DNA of 64,000 nt from Nocardia blacklockiae (GCF_015477355.1 NZ_JADLRJ010000003.1:558001-622000), one strand, 5' to 3'. Positions 35,067 through 44,469 are shown, counted from the stretch's first letter. A program made the numbers and translations. The notes: generated by a model not told the origin, from the sequence alone.

Positions 35067-36509
35067 ATGGCGCGAAACGAGGAGCGACGGCGGGTGCGGG
35101 AGCGGCTGGGAGCGCTCGCGGAGAAGCCGCCCGGCACGCGGTCGATCCCTGGGGGCCGGTGGGATCGTGAGAAGTTCGAGTATGAGGAGCCGACGGGGAC
35201 GCGTTCGGGTGTCGGCGAGCACCTGGATCGAGAAGTGCTCGCGTCCGACCGTTCGGGGCGGGGGCGGTCGGGTGCTGGCGAGCACGTGGATCGGGACGTG
35301 CTCGAGTCCGAGCGTTCCAGGCAAGGGCGGTCAGGTGCTGGCGAGTACGCAAATCGGGACGTGCTCGAGCCTGAGCGTTCGAGGCGAGGGCGGTTGGGTG
35401 CTGGTGAGTACGTGGGTCCGGAAGTGTTCGAGCCCGAGCGGGGGCGGTCGGGTGTTGGCGAGTATGTGGATCGGGACGTGCTGGAGTCCGAGCGTTCCGG
35501 GCCGGGTCGGTTGGGTGCTGGTGAGTACGTGGATCAGGAAGTGTTCGCGTCCGAGCGTTCGGGGCAAGGGCGGTCAGGTGTTGGCAAGTATCAGGATGGG
35601 GAGGGGTTCGAGCCTGAGCGGGCGGTGAGTGGCGAGCGTTGGGCCGGTGAGGGATTCGAGCGGGGGAGTGGGCGGGAGGAGAGGGATGAGGAGTGGGGGG
35701 AGGTGGTTGAGGGGCCGCGGACTCCGGAGTGGTTGAGTGAGCCGTCGGGTGGGCTTGCGGTGTGGCATGAGCGGCTGGTGCCGGAGCGGTTTCGTGGTAC
35801 CCGCTTCGATCCGGGACGGCGCGGGGTGGTGGTGTTGGCCGCGGTGGGGCTGGTGGCCGTGGTGCTCGCGGCCGCGGCGGCACAGCGGGAACGGCCTGTG
35901 GCGCAGCCTGTTCCACCGCTTCCGGCGGTGCGGAGCAGTGCGCTGGCGACCACTTCCGAGGCGGCGCCCGCCGAGGTGGTTCCCGTGGCGAGTCCGGCGG
36001 GCGTCGCGCCCACTCCGCCGCCGGGCAGGGGAGCCGATCTGGTGGTGAGCGTCATCGGCCTGGTCGACCGTTCCGGACTGCTGCACCTGCCGTCCGGTTC
36101 CCGCGTCGCCGACGCCCTGTCGCTCGCCGGGCCGAAAGACGGTGCGGACCTGGGCAGTCTGAACTTGGCCCAACGTCTCGCCGACGGCGACCAAGTGGTG
36201 GTCGGGACCACCGGCCCCAACCCCGGCCCGCCCCAACTGGGCAGCGTCGTGATCCCGGGCGGCCGCTCGACCCCGGCACCCGCAGGCTCGGGCGTCTCGC
36301 CGCCACCGGCCCCACTCGCCAAGGTGGACCTGAACACCGCCACCGAATCCGAACTCGACACCCTGCCCGGAGTCGGCCCCGCCACGGCCCGCGCCATCCT
36401 CGCCTGGCGCACCGAACACGGCCGCTTCACCACCGTCGACCAACTGGCCGAAGTCACCGGAATAGGCCCCTCTCGCCTCGCACGCCTACGCGACCTGGTG
36501 ACCGTATGA
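35067..36509 (+). CDS. comEA: ComEA-like DNA-binding competence protein with a 21-residue repeat region
   Basis: A 480-residue protein. The first ~190 residues are cytosolic and carry seven ~21-residue repeats (core RSGAGEYVDRDVLESERS). A single membrane helix (VVVLAAVGLVAVVLAAAAA) lies near residue 255. Outside it come a Pro-rich linker, an SLBB-like domain (VVSVIGLVDRSGLLHLPSGS) and a C-terminal helix-hairpin-helix: VDLNTATESELDTLPGVGPA. ComEA binds incoming double-stranded DNA on the outer face. The M. tuberculosis homologue is about 300 residues; the extra length here is the repeat block. Its stop overlaps comEC by 4 bp. Confidence 0.88.
   Translation: MARNEERRRVRERLGALAEKPPGTRSIPGGRWDREKFEYEEPTGTRSGVGEHLDREVLASDRSGRGRSGAGEHVDRDVLESERSRQGRSGAGEYANRDVLEPERSRRGRLGAGEYVGPEVFEPERGRSGVGEYVDRDVLESERSGPGRLGAGEYVDQEVFASERSGQGRSGVGKYQDGEGFEPERAVSGERWAGEGFERGSGREERDEEWGEVVEGPRTPEWLSEPSGGLAVWHERLVPERFRGTRFDPGRRGVVVLAAVGLVAVVLAAAAAQRERPVAQPVPPLPAVRSSALATTSEAAPAEVVPVASPAGVAPTPPPGRGADLVVSVIGLVDRSGLLHLPSGSRVADALSLAGPKDGADLGSLNLAQRLADGDQVVVGTTGPNPGPPQLGSVVIPGGRSTPAPAGSGVSPPPAPLAKVDLNTATESELDTLPGVGPATARAILAWRTEHGRFTTVDQLAEVTGIGPSRLARLRDLVTV
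35202..35633 (+). repeat. 63-bp coding minisatellite in comEA
   Basis: Six units of 63 bp and one of 54 bp encode the RSGxGEYVDRDVLESERSxxG repeat. Length changes are multiples of three, so the frame is kept. Sequence identity between units is high on the DNA level, which suggests recent expansion. Confidence 0.9.
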
Positions 36510-38521
36510 GCAAGGGTTCCGAATGGCACACGGCGATGGAAGGGGGAGAGGTGGGCGGGGATTCGAGGCAGACGGCAGGGGCGGAGAGAGGGGAGGGGGT
36601 TGAGGAAGCGCAGTTGTTGGATGTGCGGCTGGTGCCGGCTGTTGTGGTGTGTTGGGGTGCCACGATCGTGGCTGTTGCCTGGGGCTGGCGGGATGGGTTG
36701 TGGGCGGCGGGGGTCTTGGCGTCGATCGGTGGCGGGGTGGGGGTGTGGGTGGTGCGTGCCGGGCGCGGCGGCGGGCAGCGGTCGATTGCCGTCGCTGTGT
36801 TGGCCGCGGTGCTGGCGGGGAGCGGGTTCGCGGTGGCGGCGGCGTGGCAGGAGCATCGGGTGGCGGTGCATCCGTTGCGGGGCGCGGCGCCGGGGACCTA
36901 CCTGACGGCGGTGGTCACACCAGTCGACGATCCGAAGTTGTTGCCCGGCAAGCCGTTCGGTGGGCGGCAGTGGCTGGTGCGGGCCGGTCTGCGGGAGTAT
37001 CGGCACGGGCTGGTTCCGGTGCGGGCAGGCGGCGATGTCGTGATTCTCGCGCCCGACAGCTGGTCGACGTTGCTTCCCGGCCGGACGGTGACGTTCCGCG
37101 CGCGGACGGACCGGCCGTGGCGGAACGACCTGACCGTCGCGGTCCTGCGTGCACAAGGCCCGCCGACCACGGTGGCCGAGGCGCCTTGGTGGCAGCGGGT
37201 GGCGGGGACGGTGCGGTCGAAGTTCGCGGCGGCGTCCGCGCGTGCCCTGCCCGACGACGCTGCCGGGCTGCTACCCGGGTTGGTCGCGGGTGACGTCTCC
37301 CGGCTGCCCGAGCACGTACGGGAGAATTTCGAGAAGACCGATCTGGCGCACCTGACGGCCGCGTCGGGAATGAACGTCTCGATTCTGTTCGCGGCAGTGC
37401 TCCTCTCGGTGCGGGCGCTCACCTTGGACGCCCGGCTGGGGATCGTGCTCGCGGCGGCGGCGCTGGTGATGTTCGTGGTCCTCGCCCGCCCCTCGCCGTC
37501 GGTGCTGCGCGCCGCCGTGATGGGGGCGATCGCCTTGCTGGCGGCGATGACCGGCCGCCGGAAACAAGCACTGCCCGCCCTGTGCGCGGCCGTGCTCGGC
37601 CTGCTCGCCTTCTCACCCGCGCTGGCCGTGAACGCGGGCTTCGCGCTGTCGGTGTTCGCCACCGCGGGACTGATTCTGCTGGCTCCGAATTGGGCCCGGT
37701 GGTTACAGGACCGGGGCTGGCCGCGCTGCATAGCCGAACCCTTCGCCGTGGCGACGGCCGCCTTCCTGGTCACCACGCCGATCATCACCGCGCTGACCGG
37801 ACACGTCGGCCTGCTGGCAATCCTGGCGAATGTCCTGGTCGAGCCGGTGGTCGCGCCGATCACCATCCTCGGAACGCTCGGCGCGGCGCTGTCCTGCGTG
37901 TGGCAACCCGCGGCGATCCTGCTGCTCCGCCTGACCGGACCGCCATTGTGGTGGCTGCTCACCGTCGCCGAACACGGTGCGGCCCTGGACCTTTCCCTCA
38001 CCATCCCGACCGGCACACGCGGCATCCTCGCGGTCACGATCGTGACCGCCCTGCTGATCGCGGCCCTGACCCGGCTCGCCCGCCCAGCTGTAGCCCGCCG
38101 CCCCACCCCCCATGCCCCCGCGAACCGGCAGACGCTCCACCCCAACGGGCAAGCCACGCCAACCAGGCAGGCCACGCCAACCGGGCAGGCCACGCCAACC
38201 GGGCAGGCCACGCCAACCGGGCAGGCCACGCCAACCGGGCAGGCCACGCCAACCGGGCAGGCCACGCCAACCGGGCAGGCCACGCCAACCGGGCAGGCCA
38301 TGCCAGCCAGGCAGGCCACGCCAACCGGGCAGGCCACGCCAACCGGGCAGGCCACGCCAACCGGGCAGGCCACGCCAACCGGGCAGGCCATGCCAGCCAG
38401 GCAGGCCACGCCAGCCAGGCAGGCCACGCCAGCCAGGCAGGCCGGGGCAGCCAGGCAGGCCGGGGCAAGTGGGCAGGCGGGGAGACCGGGCAGGCCGGGG
38501 AGTGTCGGTCCGCACCCGTAG
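36506..38521 (+). CDS. comEC: ComEC-like DNA uptake channel with hexapeptide-repeat tail
   Basis: A 671-residue polytopic membrane protein. The N-terminal part has three hydrophobic segments and an OB-like periplasmic region. The ComEC core motif reads [20 protein letters not shown] followed by [10 protein letters not shown], with about eight further helices after it. The C-terminal metallo-beta-lactamase domain found in many ComEC proteins is absent, as in the short mycobacterial form. Instead residues ~549-664 are about 19 copies of a six-residue repeat QATPTG. It is coupled to comEA by a 4-bp overlap. A role in single-strand DNA import is inferred from the family. Confidence 0.88.
   Translation: MSKGSEWHTAMEGGEVGGDSRQTAGAERGEGVEEAQLLDVRLVPAVVVCWGATIVAVAWGWRDGLWAAGVLASIGGGVGVWVVRAGRGGGQRSIAVAVLAAVLAGSGFAVAAAWQEHRVAVHPLRGAAPGTYLTAVVTPVDDPKLLPGKPFGGRQWLVRAGLREYRHGLVPVRAGGDVVILAPDSWSTLLPGRTVTFRARTDRPWRNDLTVAVLRAQGPPTTVAEAPWWQRVAGTVRSKFAAASARALPDDAAGLLPGLVAGDVSRLPEHVRENFEKTDLAHLTAASGMNVSILFAAVLLSVRALTLDARLGIVLAAAALVMFVVLARPSPSVLRAAVMGAIALLAAMTGRRKQALPALCAAVLGLLAFSPALAVNAGFALSVFATAGLILLAPNWARWLQDRGWPRCIAEPFAVATAAFLVTTPIITALTGHVGLLAILANVLVEPVVAPITILGTLGAALSCVWQPAAILLLRLTGPPLWWLLTVAEHGAALDLSLTIPTGTRGILAVTIVTALLIAALTRLARPAVARRPTPHAPANRQTLHPNGQATPTRQATPTGQATPTGQATPTGQATPTGQATPTGQATPTGQATPTGQAMPARQATPTGQATPTGQATPTGQATPTGQAMPARQATPARQATPARQAGAARQAGASGQAGRPGRPGSVGPHP
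38150..38491 (+). repeat. 18-bp coding minisatellite at the comEC 3' end
   Basis: About 19 tandem units of CAGGCCACGCCAACCGGG encode QATPTG, with variant units giving QAMPAR and QATPAR. Seven consecutive units are identical. The array ends about 30 bp before the comEC stop and has no stop codons in the other forward frames. Confidence 0.95.
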
Positions 38522-38531
38522 GATCATCGCC

Positions 38532-39503
38532 GTGACCGAACGCCCCGCACCCGTCCATCTCGTGCTCGGTGAGGAAGAGTTGCTGATCGAGCGCGCGGTC
38601 GCCGCCGTGGTCGCCCAGGTGCGCGGCGCCGCACCGGATCCCGACGCGCTGCCGGTGGACCGGCTGCGCGCGGGCGATGCGAGCACCTCCGAGCTGGCCG
38701 AGTTGCTGAGCCCGTCCCTGTTCGCCGAGGACCGGGTGATCATTCTGGAGTCCGCCGCCGAGGCAGGCAAGGACGCCGTCGCGGTGATCACCGACGCGGC
38801 TTCGGCACCGCCCGAGGGCGTGGTCCTGATCATCCTGCACACCGGTGGCGGCCGGGCCAAGGCGCTGGCTCCCGCCCTTCAGAAGGCGGGCGCGGTGGTG
38901 CACAGCTGCGCCAAGGTCTCGAAGGCGGGCGAGCGAATCGAGTTCGTGCGCAACGAGTTCCGCGCGGCCGGCATCCGCGTGTCCGGCGAGGTGGTGCAGA
39001 CGGTCCTGGAGGCCGTCGGCTCGGATCTGCGCGAACTGGCGGCCGCCTGCTCCCAGCTGACCGCCGACACCGGCGGCCGGGTCGATGTCGCCGCCGTCCG
39101 CCGCTACTACTCGGGCCGCGCCGAGGTCACCGGCTTCGACGTTGCCGAACTCGCCGTCTCCGGCGACCGCCCCGCCGCCATGGAGGCGCTGCGCTGGGCC
39201 ACCGACCGCGGCGTCCCGGCCGTCCTGCTCGCCGACGCCCTCGCCGACTCGGTCCACACCATCGCCCGCGTCGGTTCCGCCGGCCGCGGCGACCCGTTCA
39301 AACTAGCCTCCACCCTGGGCATGCCCCCGTGGAAGGTGAAGAAGGCCCAGGCCCAAGCCCGCGGCTGGACCCCCGCCACCATCGGCACGGCCCTCCAGGT
39401 GGTCGCCGCCCTCAACGCCGACGTCAAGGGCGGCGCCGCCGACACCGACTTCGCCCTCGAGCACGCCCTCTCCCGCATCCTCGACCTACACGAAACCCGC
39501 TGA
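38532..39503 (+). CDS. holA: DNA polymerase III delta subunit
   Basis: A 323-residue clamp-loader delta subunit. The AAA+-like N-terminus starts [20 protein letters not shown]. Family segments are [40 protein letters not shown] and [20 protein letters not shown]. It lacks a Walker A, as expected for delta. It opens the beta clamp during loading. GTG 38532 lies 10 bp after the comEC stop. The comEA-comEC-holA order matches Rv2415c-Rv2413c. Confidence 0.93.
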   Translation: MTERPAPVHLVLGEEELLIERAVAAVVAQVRGAAPDPDALPVDRLRAGDASTSELAELLSPSLFAEDRVIILESAAEAGKDAVAVITDAASAPPEGVVLIILHTGGGRAKALAPALQKAGAVVHSCAKVSKAGERIEFVRNEFRAAGIRVSGEVVQTVLEAVGSDLRELAAACSQLTADTGGRVDVAAVRRYYSGRAEVTGFDVAELAVSGDRPAAMEALRWATDRGVPAVLLADALADSVHTIARVGSAGRGDPFKLASTLGMPPWKVKKAQAQARGWTPATIGTALQVVAALNADVKGGAADTDFALEHALSRILDLHETR

Positions 39504-39514
39504 CCCCCAACAAC

Positions 39515-39862
39515 TCACGCGTCGGCCAACTTCTCGTTCACCCACTTGTTGATGCTCACCCCGTGCTCGGCGGCCTCCATAGCGAGCCGCCGATGCAACA
39601 CCGGCGACATCCGCAACGCGAAACGCCCGCTGAACGTGCGATCGGCAAACGGCTCGGGAATCACCTCACCCGACCTCTCGAGATCGTCGACCGTGTCGGC
39701 AACGAGCCGAACGATCCCGTCGAACGCTTCGTGCACCGTGCCGCCCAGCCACGAGAGCGACGGAAACTCGAGGCAGCGGCCGACGAACTCCTCGTCCTCC
39801 GGCGACCATGCCACCCGGAAGGAGTAGTGCATATCGCTGTACTTACTCTCGTGTCCTGTCAT
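39515..39862 (-). CDS. hicB: HicB-family antitoxin
   Basis: A 115-residue antitoxin. The N-terminal HicB fold reads MHYSFRVAWSPEDEEFVGRC followed by LEFPSLSWLGGTVHEAFDGI. The C-terminal RHH-like DNA-binding helix pair is MSPVLHRRLAMEAAEHGVSI followed by NKWVNEKLA. It should neutralise HicA and repress its own promoter. Order is toxin first, then antitoxin with a 4-bp overlap, typical of hicAB. The pair is inserted between holA and rpsT, an accessory position compared with M. tuberculosis. Confidence 0.85.
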   Translation of the reverse strand: MTGHESKYSDMHYSFRVAWSPEDEEFVGRCLEFPSLSWLGGTVHEAFDGIVRLVADTVDDLERSGEVIPEPFADRTFSGRFALRMSPVLHRRLAMEAAEHGVSINKWVNEKLADA

Positions 39863-40110
39863 TGCGTCTGCCCCAGCTTCTCGATCGCCGCCAGCACCTG
39901 CCTGACCTGGTAAGCCTTCGCCTTACCGGCGTTTCCCCGCTGAATGTTTATCCTCGGGTCACCTTGCCATGGTGTCCTGAAGACCGCGTGACTTGTGCCC
40001 TCCTGTCGAGGTGCGCCGAAATACTCGGTGCACACCCGATGTAGGTCGCTGTACCTGACATTGCCAGGGCTCTCCACCATCCTCCGAAGAATCTTCGCGG
40101 TCGTCGACAC
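39859..40110 (-). CDS. hicA: HicA-family mRNA interferase toxin
   Basis: An 83-residue protein with a double-stranded-RNA-binding-like HicA fold. Key motifs are KILRRMVESPGNVRYSDLHR and the catalytic-His motif GTSHAVFRTPWQGDPRINIQ, followed by AYQVRQVLAAIEKLG. HicA cleaves mRNA once freed of HicB. Start codon is GTG at 40110. A 20-bp near-perfect palindrome lies 8 bp upstream. Slightly longer than the classic ~60-residue HicA but within the family range. Confidence 0.8.
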   Translation of the reverse strand: MSTTAKILRRMVESPGNVRYSDLHRVCTEYFGAPRQEGTSHAVFRTPWQGDPRINIQRGNAGKAKAYQVRQVLAAIEKLGQTQ

Positions 40111-40117
40111 CCACGAA

Positions 40118-40137
40118 TGATATTACCGGTGATATCA
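40118..40137. promoter_or_regulatory. HicBA operator palindrome with embedded -10
   Basis: TGATATTACCGGTGATATCA is a 20-bp dyad with nine of ten pairs matching. On the minus strand it contains TAATAT, a good -10, ten bases before the hicA GTG. HicB binding here would block the promoter. This AT-rich island stands out in the GC-rich surroundings. Confidence 0.7.
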
Positions 40138-40171
40138 CAGCGTGGCCAGAATGGCGTGCTGGGGCTGTGGT

Positions 40172-41365
40172 TCACCCCGTGTTGTGGCGGAGGATTTCCG
40201 TGAGTAGGTCGGGGGTCGGGAAGTCCATCATCAGGATGCCGGTGGGGGCTTGGGGGTGGGTGCGGAGGTGGTCGAGGGTGTGTTGGTTCTGGATGGTGGC
40301 GTAGCGGCGGGGGAGTTTGGTGGGGTCGGGGGTGCCGTTGGCGGAGAGGTAGTTGACGTAGAGGGTGTCGGGGGTGGCGGTGGCGGTGCGGTCGAGGTGG
40401 GTGGCGATCGCGGCCCACTTCACGTCCATGTCGGGGCCGTCCCAGAGGTCTTGCGCGTCGACGGGCAGGCCGCGGTCGTCGCCTTGCGCGAAGGCGGTGA
40501 ACTGGGTGAACACGATGCGGCCGCGGACCTCGCGCAAGGTCGGGATCCCGGCGTGGCCGACGGCGGAGGGCTGCCAGATGCGCGGGTGTGCGGCGAGGGA
40601 GCGGTCCACCCGCGCCAGGTCCGGCGCCACTCCGGCGGCATCGGTGCACCCGAAAGACGAAGGGGCCGCGACACATTCGGCCTTCAGGCGGATCAGCACC
40701 GTCTCCAGGGGATGCCCGGCCAGGAAGTCTTCGATCACCCCGAGCACGTCGTCGAGGGTCGCGTGCTGGAAGAACGGCCCGTGCTGGATGGCGAGTCCGT
40801 CGGTCTCGTCGCGTCGCACCCGTACGTCCAGCGCGCGCACCCCGGCGTTCAGTTGGACGCGCAGGCTCTGCCGCGAGACGCAGTCGTCGGCGCGGCAGCC
40901 CGTGCCGAAACTCTCCTGCGTCACGACCGCCGGTCCGGCCCGACCGCCGTGGAAGGCCATGGTGTCGTGGGTGCCGGGCAGCGAGACCCGGCTCAGCGGG
41001 CGGTCGTCGGGCAGCGCGGCCATCCAGTCGGGATGGTTCGCTGAGTCCAGCTTCGCGCCGCCCGCCCGCGGCAGCCCGGCCGTCTCGCCTCCCGGGTTCG
41101 CGGCCGCCTCGCCTCCTGGAGCCGCAGGCGCCTCACTTTCTGGAGTCGCGGCCGCCTCGCCTCTTGGGGCCCCGGGCGCCTCGCCTCCTGGGGTCGCGGC
41201 CGTCTCACCTCCTGGGGTCGCGCTCACCTCGCCTTCCGGCGTCGCGGCCACCACGGACTCCGCCGTCACGGGCTGCGGAGTCGACGGGGAAGATCCGCCG
41301 CAGCCGACCACCGCCGCCCCTACCGTCAACAGCACCGCGATCTTGCACAACTCCCCACCCAGCAT
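40172..41365 (-). CDS. PI-PLC-like phosphodiesterase lipoprotein
   Basis: A 397-residue secreted lipoprotein. The signal peptide ends in a lipobox (AAVVGC, Cys22). Residues ~39-94 are seven 8-residue repeats (core TAATPGGE) forming a flexible stalk. The catalytic part follows: first His in SRVSLPGTHDTMAFHGG, then LDVRVRRDE, and second His in LAIQHGPFFQHATLDDVL, as in phosphatidylinositol-specific phospholipase C X domains. It should hydrolyse a phospholipid or glycosyl-PI on the cell surface. Bacterial members can be virulence-linked; the substrate here is not known. No linked gene. Confidence 0.85.
   Translation of the reverse strand: MLGGELCKIAVLLTVGAAVVGCGGSSPSTPQPVTAESVVAATPEGEVSATPGGETAATPGGEAPGAPRGEAAATPESEAPAAPGGEAAANPGGETAGLPRAGGAKLDSANHPDWMAALPDDRPLSRVSLPGTHDTMAFHGGRAGPAVVTQESFGTGCRADDCVSRQSLRVQLNAGVRALDVRVRRDETDGLAIQHGPFFQHATLDDVLGVIEDFLAGHPLETVLIRLKAECVAAPSSFGCTDAAGVAPDLARVDRSLAAHPRIWQPSAVGHAGIPTLREVRGRIVFTQFTAFAQGDDRGLPVDAQDLWDGPDMDVKWAAIATHLDRTATATPDTLYVNYLSANGTPDPTKLPRRYATIQNQHTLDHLRTHPQAPTGILMMDFPTPDLLTEILRHNTG
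41084..41251 (-). repeat. 24-bp coding minisatellite in the PLC stalk
   Basis: Seven 24-bp units encode eight-residue blocks of the form xAATPGGE. The repeats lie between the lipidated cysteine and the catalytic domain, so copy number would set the length of the tether. Confidence 0.8.
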
Positions 41366-41419
41366 CCGCTCACGGTAACCGACGCGGCCGGGCCGGGCGA
41401 ATCCGTTGCGCGACACGAC

Positions 41420-41468
41420 AAAAGCCGCCGTGGTCGTCTGTGTCTCACAGACCCTCTGCCACGGCGGC
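41420..41468 (-). terminator. Rho-independent terminator of rpsT
   Basis: On the minus strand GCCGCCGTGG pairs with CCACGGCGGC (10 bp). An inner TCTGTG/CACAGA stem sits inside the loop, and the sequence CTTTTGTC follows. It lies about 38 bp after the rpsT stop. Confidence 0.8.
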
Positions 41469-41505
41469 GTCGAGAAGAGTGTGCGGTAGGCCTACCGCGC
41501 GGGCA

Positions 41506-41769
41506 TCAGCCCAGCTTGTTGTAGGCCAGCGCCAGGGCCGACTTCTTGTTGGCGGCCTGGTTGGCGTGGATGACGCCCTTCGAGGCGGCCTTGTCCAGGT
41601 CGCGGCTGGCCGAGACCAGCAGGGTCTGCGCCTGATCCTTCTCGCCGGCCGCGGCGGCCTCGCGGAACTTGCGGATCGAGGTGCGCAGCGCGGACTTCAC
41701 CGACTGGTTGCGCTGCCGCGCCGCCTCGTTGGTACGGATCCGCTTCATCTGGGACTTGATGTTGGCCAC
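41506..41769 (-). CDS. rpsT: 30S ribosomal protein S20
   Basis: An 87-residue highly basic three-helix protein with the family start [20 protein letters not shown], then [13 protein letters not shown] and the end [21 protein letters not shown]20 binds 16S rRNA early in 30S assembly. It is encoded against holA, as in M. tuberculosis (Rv2412), and is followed by a clear terminator. About 120 bp separates its start from the AraC gene that reads the same way. Confidence 0.97.
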   Translation of the reverse strand: MANIKSQMKRIRTNEAARQRNQSVKSALRTSIRKFREAAAAGEKDQAQTLLVSASRDLDKAASKGVIHANQAANKKSALALAYNKLG

Positions 41770-41888
41770 GCTTGTTCCTCTGATTCCTGTCGTCAGTTGG
41801 TGTCTCGGAAGTCTCTGGGCGCACTACCGCAACTGCGTAGCGCCGCGCCGACGATCGAGGTTACCAGTTGTCACGGTCGGGGACGAAA

Positions 41889-42833
41889 TCACCCCGGTCG
41901 ACGCCGTTCGACGGCGTCTGCCGCGCGACGCTGCCGGAATTCGCGCGGACTCTCGCCGTAGCGGGCCTTGAAGGCCGCGGAGAACCAGGTCGGGGTGAAA
42001 CCGCTGCGGGCGGCGATCTCGGTGATGCTCGGCGCGTGCGGTCCGGGGCTTTCCAGAATGTCGCGGGCGAACCGCAGCGCCTCCTCGCGGCGCAGTTCCC
42101 GATAGGTGGTGCCGGCGTGCTGCAGAGCGACGCGCACCTGCCGCGGCGACCAGCCGAGCGCCTGCGCGACCGCGGGCAACCGCAGATCACCGATGCCGAC
42201 GGTGGCCCGCACGTGCCGCCGGACGGCCGCCACGGTCTCGTCGAGATGGGCGTGCTGCGGGCGCAGGTCGCCGAGCGCCAGCATGCACAGCAGTTCGCCG
42301 ATGCGATCGCACAGACCGTCGAACTCCCGGCCGTCGAGCCGGGACTGCTCGGCGTGCACGCTGCGGATCATCGAGTCCGTGACCCTGCCCAGACCCGAAC
42401 TCAGGTCGAGCACCAGGCGACGCGGCCCGTCGGGCGGCAGCGCGTGGTCGATACCGGTGCGGGGCAATTGCAGTGCCAGCGCGGACGGGCCCGGCCGCAT
42501 CCGGCACACCTGGTCCAGTCCCATCAGCACCGCGCGCCCGGGCGGGACGGCCGCGCCGTCGTCCTGCCAGCTGATGGTGAAGGCGTCCCGCTGTGGGAGC
42601 ACCAGCCAGTAGAAGCCGTCGGCGGCCGCGCGCCGCACGAGCGAGGGAGTGCGATAGGCGACCCGGTCGCCGGGTTCGTCCCAGCGCAGCAGGCTGTAGG
42701 TGGTGGTGCGCTGCACGGTCAGCGTGGAACGCCAGCGTGCGGGGTCGGCGATCCGGTGGTCCATCGGCACGAAGGTGTTGGTGAGTTCGGTCCAGTGCTG
42801 GGCGTCGTCGACGGACAGCTGGTCGTATCGCAT
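41889..42833 (-). CDS. AraC-family regulator divergent from a P450 gene
   Basis: A 314-residue regulator with an N-terminal AraC-binding-like domain (the segment YWLVLPQRDAFTISWQDDGA) and a C-terminal double HTH (LRLPAVAQALGWSPRQVRVA and ITEIAARSGFTPTWFSAAFK). ATG 42833 has GAGGATCGAG-type purines upstream. It is divergent from a cytochrome P450, 251 bp away, the common layout of AraC activators of catabolic oxygenases. The inducer is unknown. Confidence 0.85.
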   Translation of the reverse strand: MRYDQLSVDDAQHWTELTNTFVPMDHRIADPARWRSTLTVQRTTTYSLLRWDEPGDRVAYRTPSLVRRAAADGFYWLVLPQRDAFTISWQDDGAAVPPGRAVLMGLDQVCRMRPGPSALALQLPRTGIDHALPPDGPRRLVLDLSSGLGRVTDSMIRSVHAEQSRLDGREFDGLCDRIGELLCMLALGDLRPQHAHLDETVAAVRRHVRATVGIGDLRLPAVAQALGWSPRQVRVALQHAGTTYRELRREEALRFARDILESPGPHAPSITEIAARSGFTPTWFSAAFKARYGESPREFRQRRAADAVERRRPG

Positions 42834-43084
42834 GTGGGCTCGATCCTCGGCTCGGACGGGTGAGGCGTCCGGGCCGTCGAGCGCCGATCGTCCGGACGCG
42901 ACCGGGTGCGCCGATTCTCCCACCCGCTGCGAGCGCCGGACGAGTTTTCGCCGCGCTCCCAGCGACTTACGTTTTTGTGTCGCTCAATTCCGGTGCCGGG
43001 CAGGAGATCTCGCAACTGCTGTCGGATTCGGACGATTCGGTCGACACTGCTCGGGTTCGGCCCGGAAAACCATTGGGAGACATC

Positions 43085-44284
43085 ATGACCGAAGCAGTCA
43101 TCCAGCTTCCGACCGCTGGGGAATCCGTCCGCGACACCTACGCCCGCATCCGGGCCGTCGGCGAGATCGTCCCGATCGAACTGCCCGGCGGGGTGCCGGC
43201 GTTCGTCGCGGTCAGCTATCGCGCCGTGAGTGAGGTGCTCGACGACAAGGTGTTCGGCAAGAGCGCGGAGAACTGCCCCGCGCTGCGCGACGGCACCATC
43301 CCGGCCGACTGGCCGCTGCGCGCCCTGACCGACATGGACCACATGCTCAACAAGGACGGCCTCGAGCACCGCCGGTTGCGCAAGACGATCGGCCAGGCCT
43401 TCACCCCGGCCCGGATCGCCGCGCTGGAACCGCGGATCGAGAAGATCGCCGCAAACCTGATGGCGAACTTCCCCGAGGAGGAGGTGATCGATCTGGTCGC
43501 GCACTTCACCACGCCGCTCCCGGTGCGGGTGATCTGCGAGCTGTTCGGCGTGCCGGCCGGCGAGCAGGGGCAGATCAAGGACTGGACCGCCACCATCGTC
43601 TCGGCCACCAGCACCGGCGAGCAGGCGCAGAACGCGATGATCGGCATGCTCGGCTACTTCACCGAACTGCTCGAGCGCAAGCGGCGCGAACCCGCCGACG
43701 ACCTCACCACGGCGCTGCTGGCGGCCAACGAGGACAACAACCTGACCGTCGAGGAACTGGTCAACATGCTCTGGCTGGTGATCGTGGCCGGCCACGAGAC
43801 GACGGTGCACCTGCTGAGCACGGCCGTGGTGACCCTGTGCACCCACCCGGAACAGCGGGCCCGCGCCACCGAGGAGGCTCGGTGGGCCGACGTGGTCGAG
43901 GAGGCGCTGCGCTACGGGTCGCCCGTCGTCGGGGCGTTGATGCGCTACCCGCGCCGGGACGTGACGATCGCGGGCGTCGAGATTCCGGCGGGCAGCATGG
44001 TGCTGTGGCACGGCGGGGTGGGCCGGGACGCGCGCCGCTACCCGGACGCCGACACCTTCGACATCGACCACGACCACCGCGACCAGCTGGGCTTCGGCCG
44101 CGGACCGCATTTCTGCCTCGGTGCGCCGCTGGCCCGGCTGGAGAGCCGCATCGCACTGTCGATGCTGTTCAACCGCTTTCCGCGCCTGGAACTGGCCTGC
44201 GATCCGGCGGAGCTGGCGTATGTGCCGCAGATCAGCACCACCGGCCCGATCGAACTGCCGGTCCGGCTCGACTCCGCCCGCTAG
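43085..44284 (+). CDS. Cytochrome P450
   Basis: A 399-residue soluble bacterial P450. The I-helix oxygen-binding motif is VIVAGHETTVHLL, the ExxR is in VVEEALRYGSPV, and the heme-ligand motif FGRGPHFCLGAPLARLESRI has Cys344. It is full length for the CYP105/107-like group. It needs a ferredoxin and reductase, neither of which lies nearby. ATG 43085 has GGGAGA upstream. Probably controlled by the divergent AraC regulator. Substrate unknown. Confidence 0.95.
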   Translation: MTEAVIQLPTAGESVRDTYARIRAVGEIVPIELPGGVPAFVAVSYRAVSEVLDDKVFGKSAENCPALRDGTIPADWPLRALTDMDHMLNKDGLEHRRLRKTIGQAFTPARIAALEPRIEKIAANLMANFPEEEVIDLVAHFTTPLPVRVICELFGVPAGEQGQIKDWTATIVSATSTGEQAQNAMIGMLGYFTELLERKRREPADDLTTALLAANEDNNLTVEELVNMLWLVIVAGHETTVHLLSTAVVTLCTHPEQRARATEEARWADVVEEALRYGSPVVGALMRYPRRDVTIAGVEIPAGSMVLWHGGVGRDARRYPDADTFDIDHDHRDQLGFGRGPHFCLGAPLARLESRIALSMLFNRFPRLELACDPAELAYVPQISTTGPIELPVRLDSAR

Positions 44285-44469
44285 TTCCCGCGATCCCGTG
44301 CCGTTTCGCCCGAAATGCGAATGCCGGGCGCGGCGGCGCGGGATCGTTGTGCCGGGGATCCGGCCGGCGTAGCGTCCGAACCGAAACGGCCGTCTCGGTC
44401 GTCCGTTCGCGAATTCTCCGTGCAAGACCTGGTCCCGAAGCTTCGGTCCGAAGGGGAAGGTGGCAGAGG

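Noticed and set aside
38150-38491. CRISPR array
   Set aside because: Units are contiguous 18-mers without spacers and lie in frame inside comEC; no cas genes are present.
38034-39257. Long antisense frames over comEC/holA
   Set aside because: They exist because the 18-bp array has no stops in any frame and GC-rich codons mirror on the other strand. Composition is Trp/Leu/Pro repeats, and no start signal is present.
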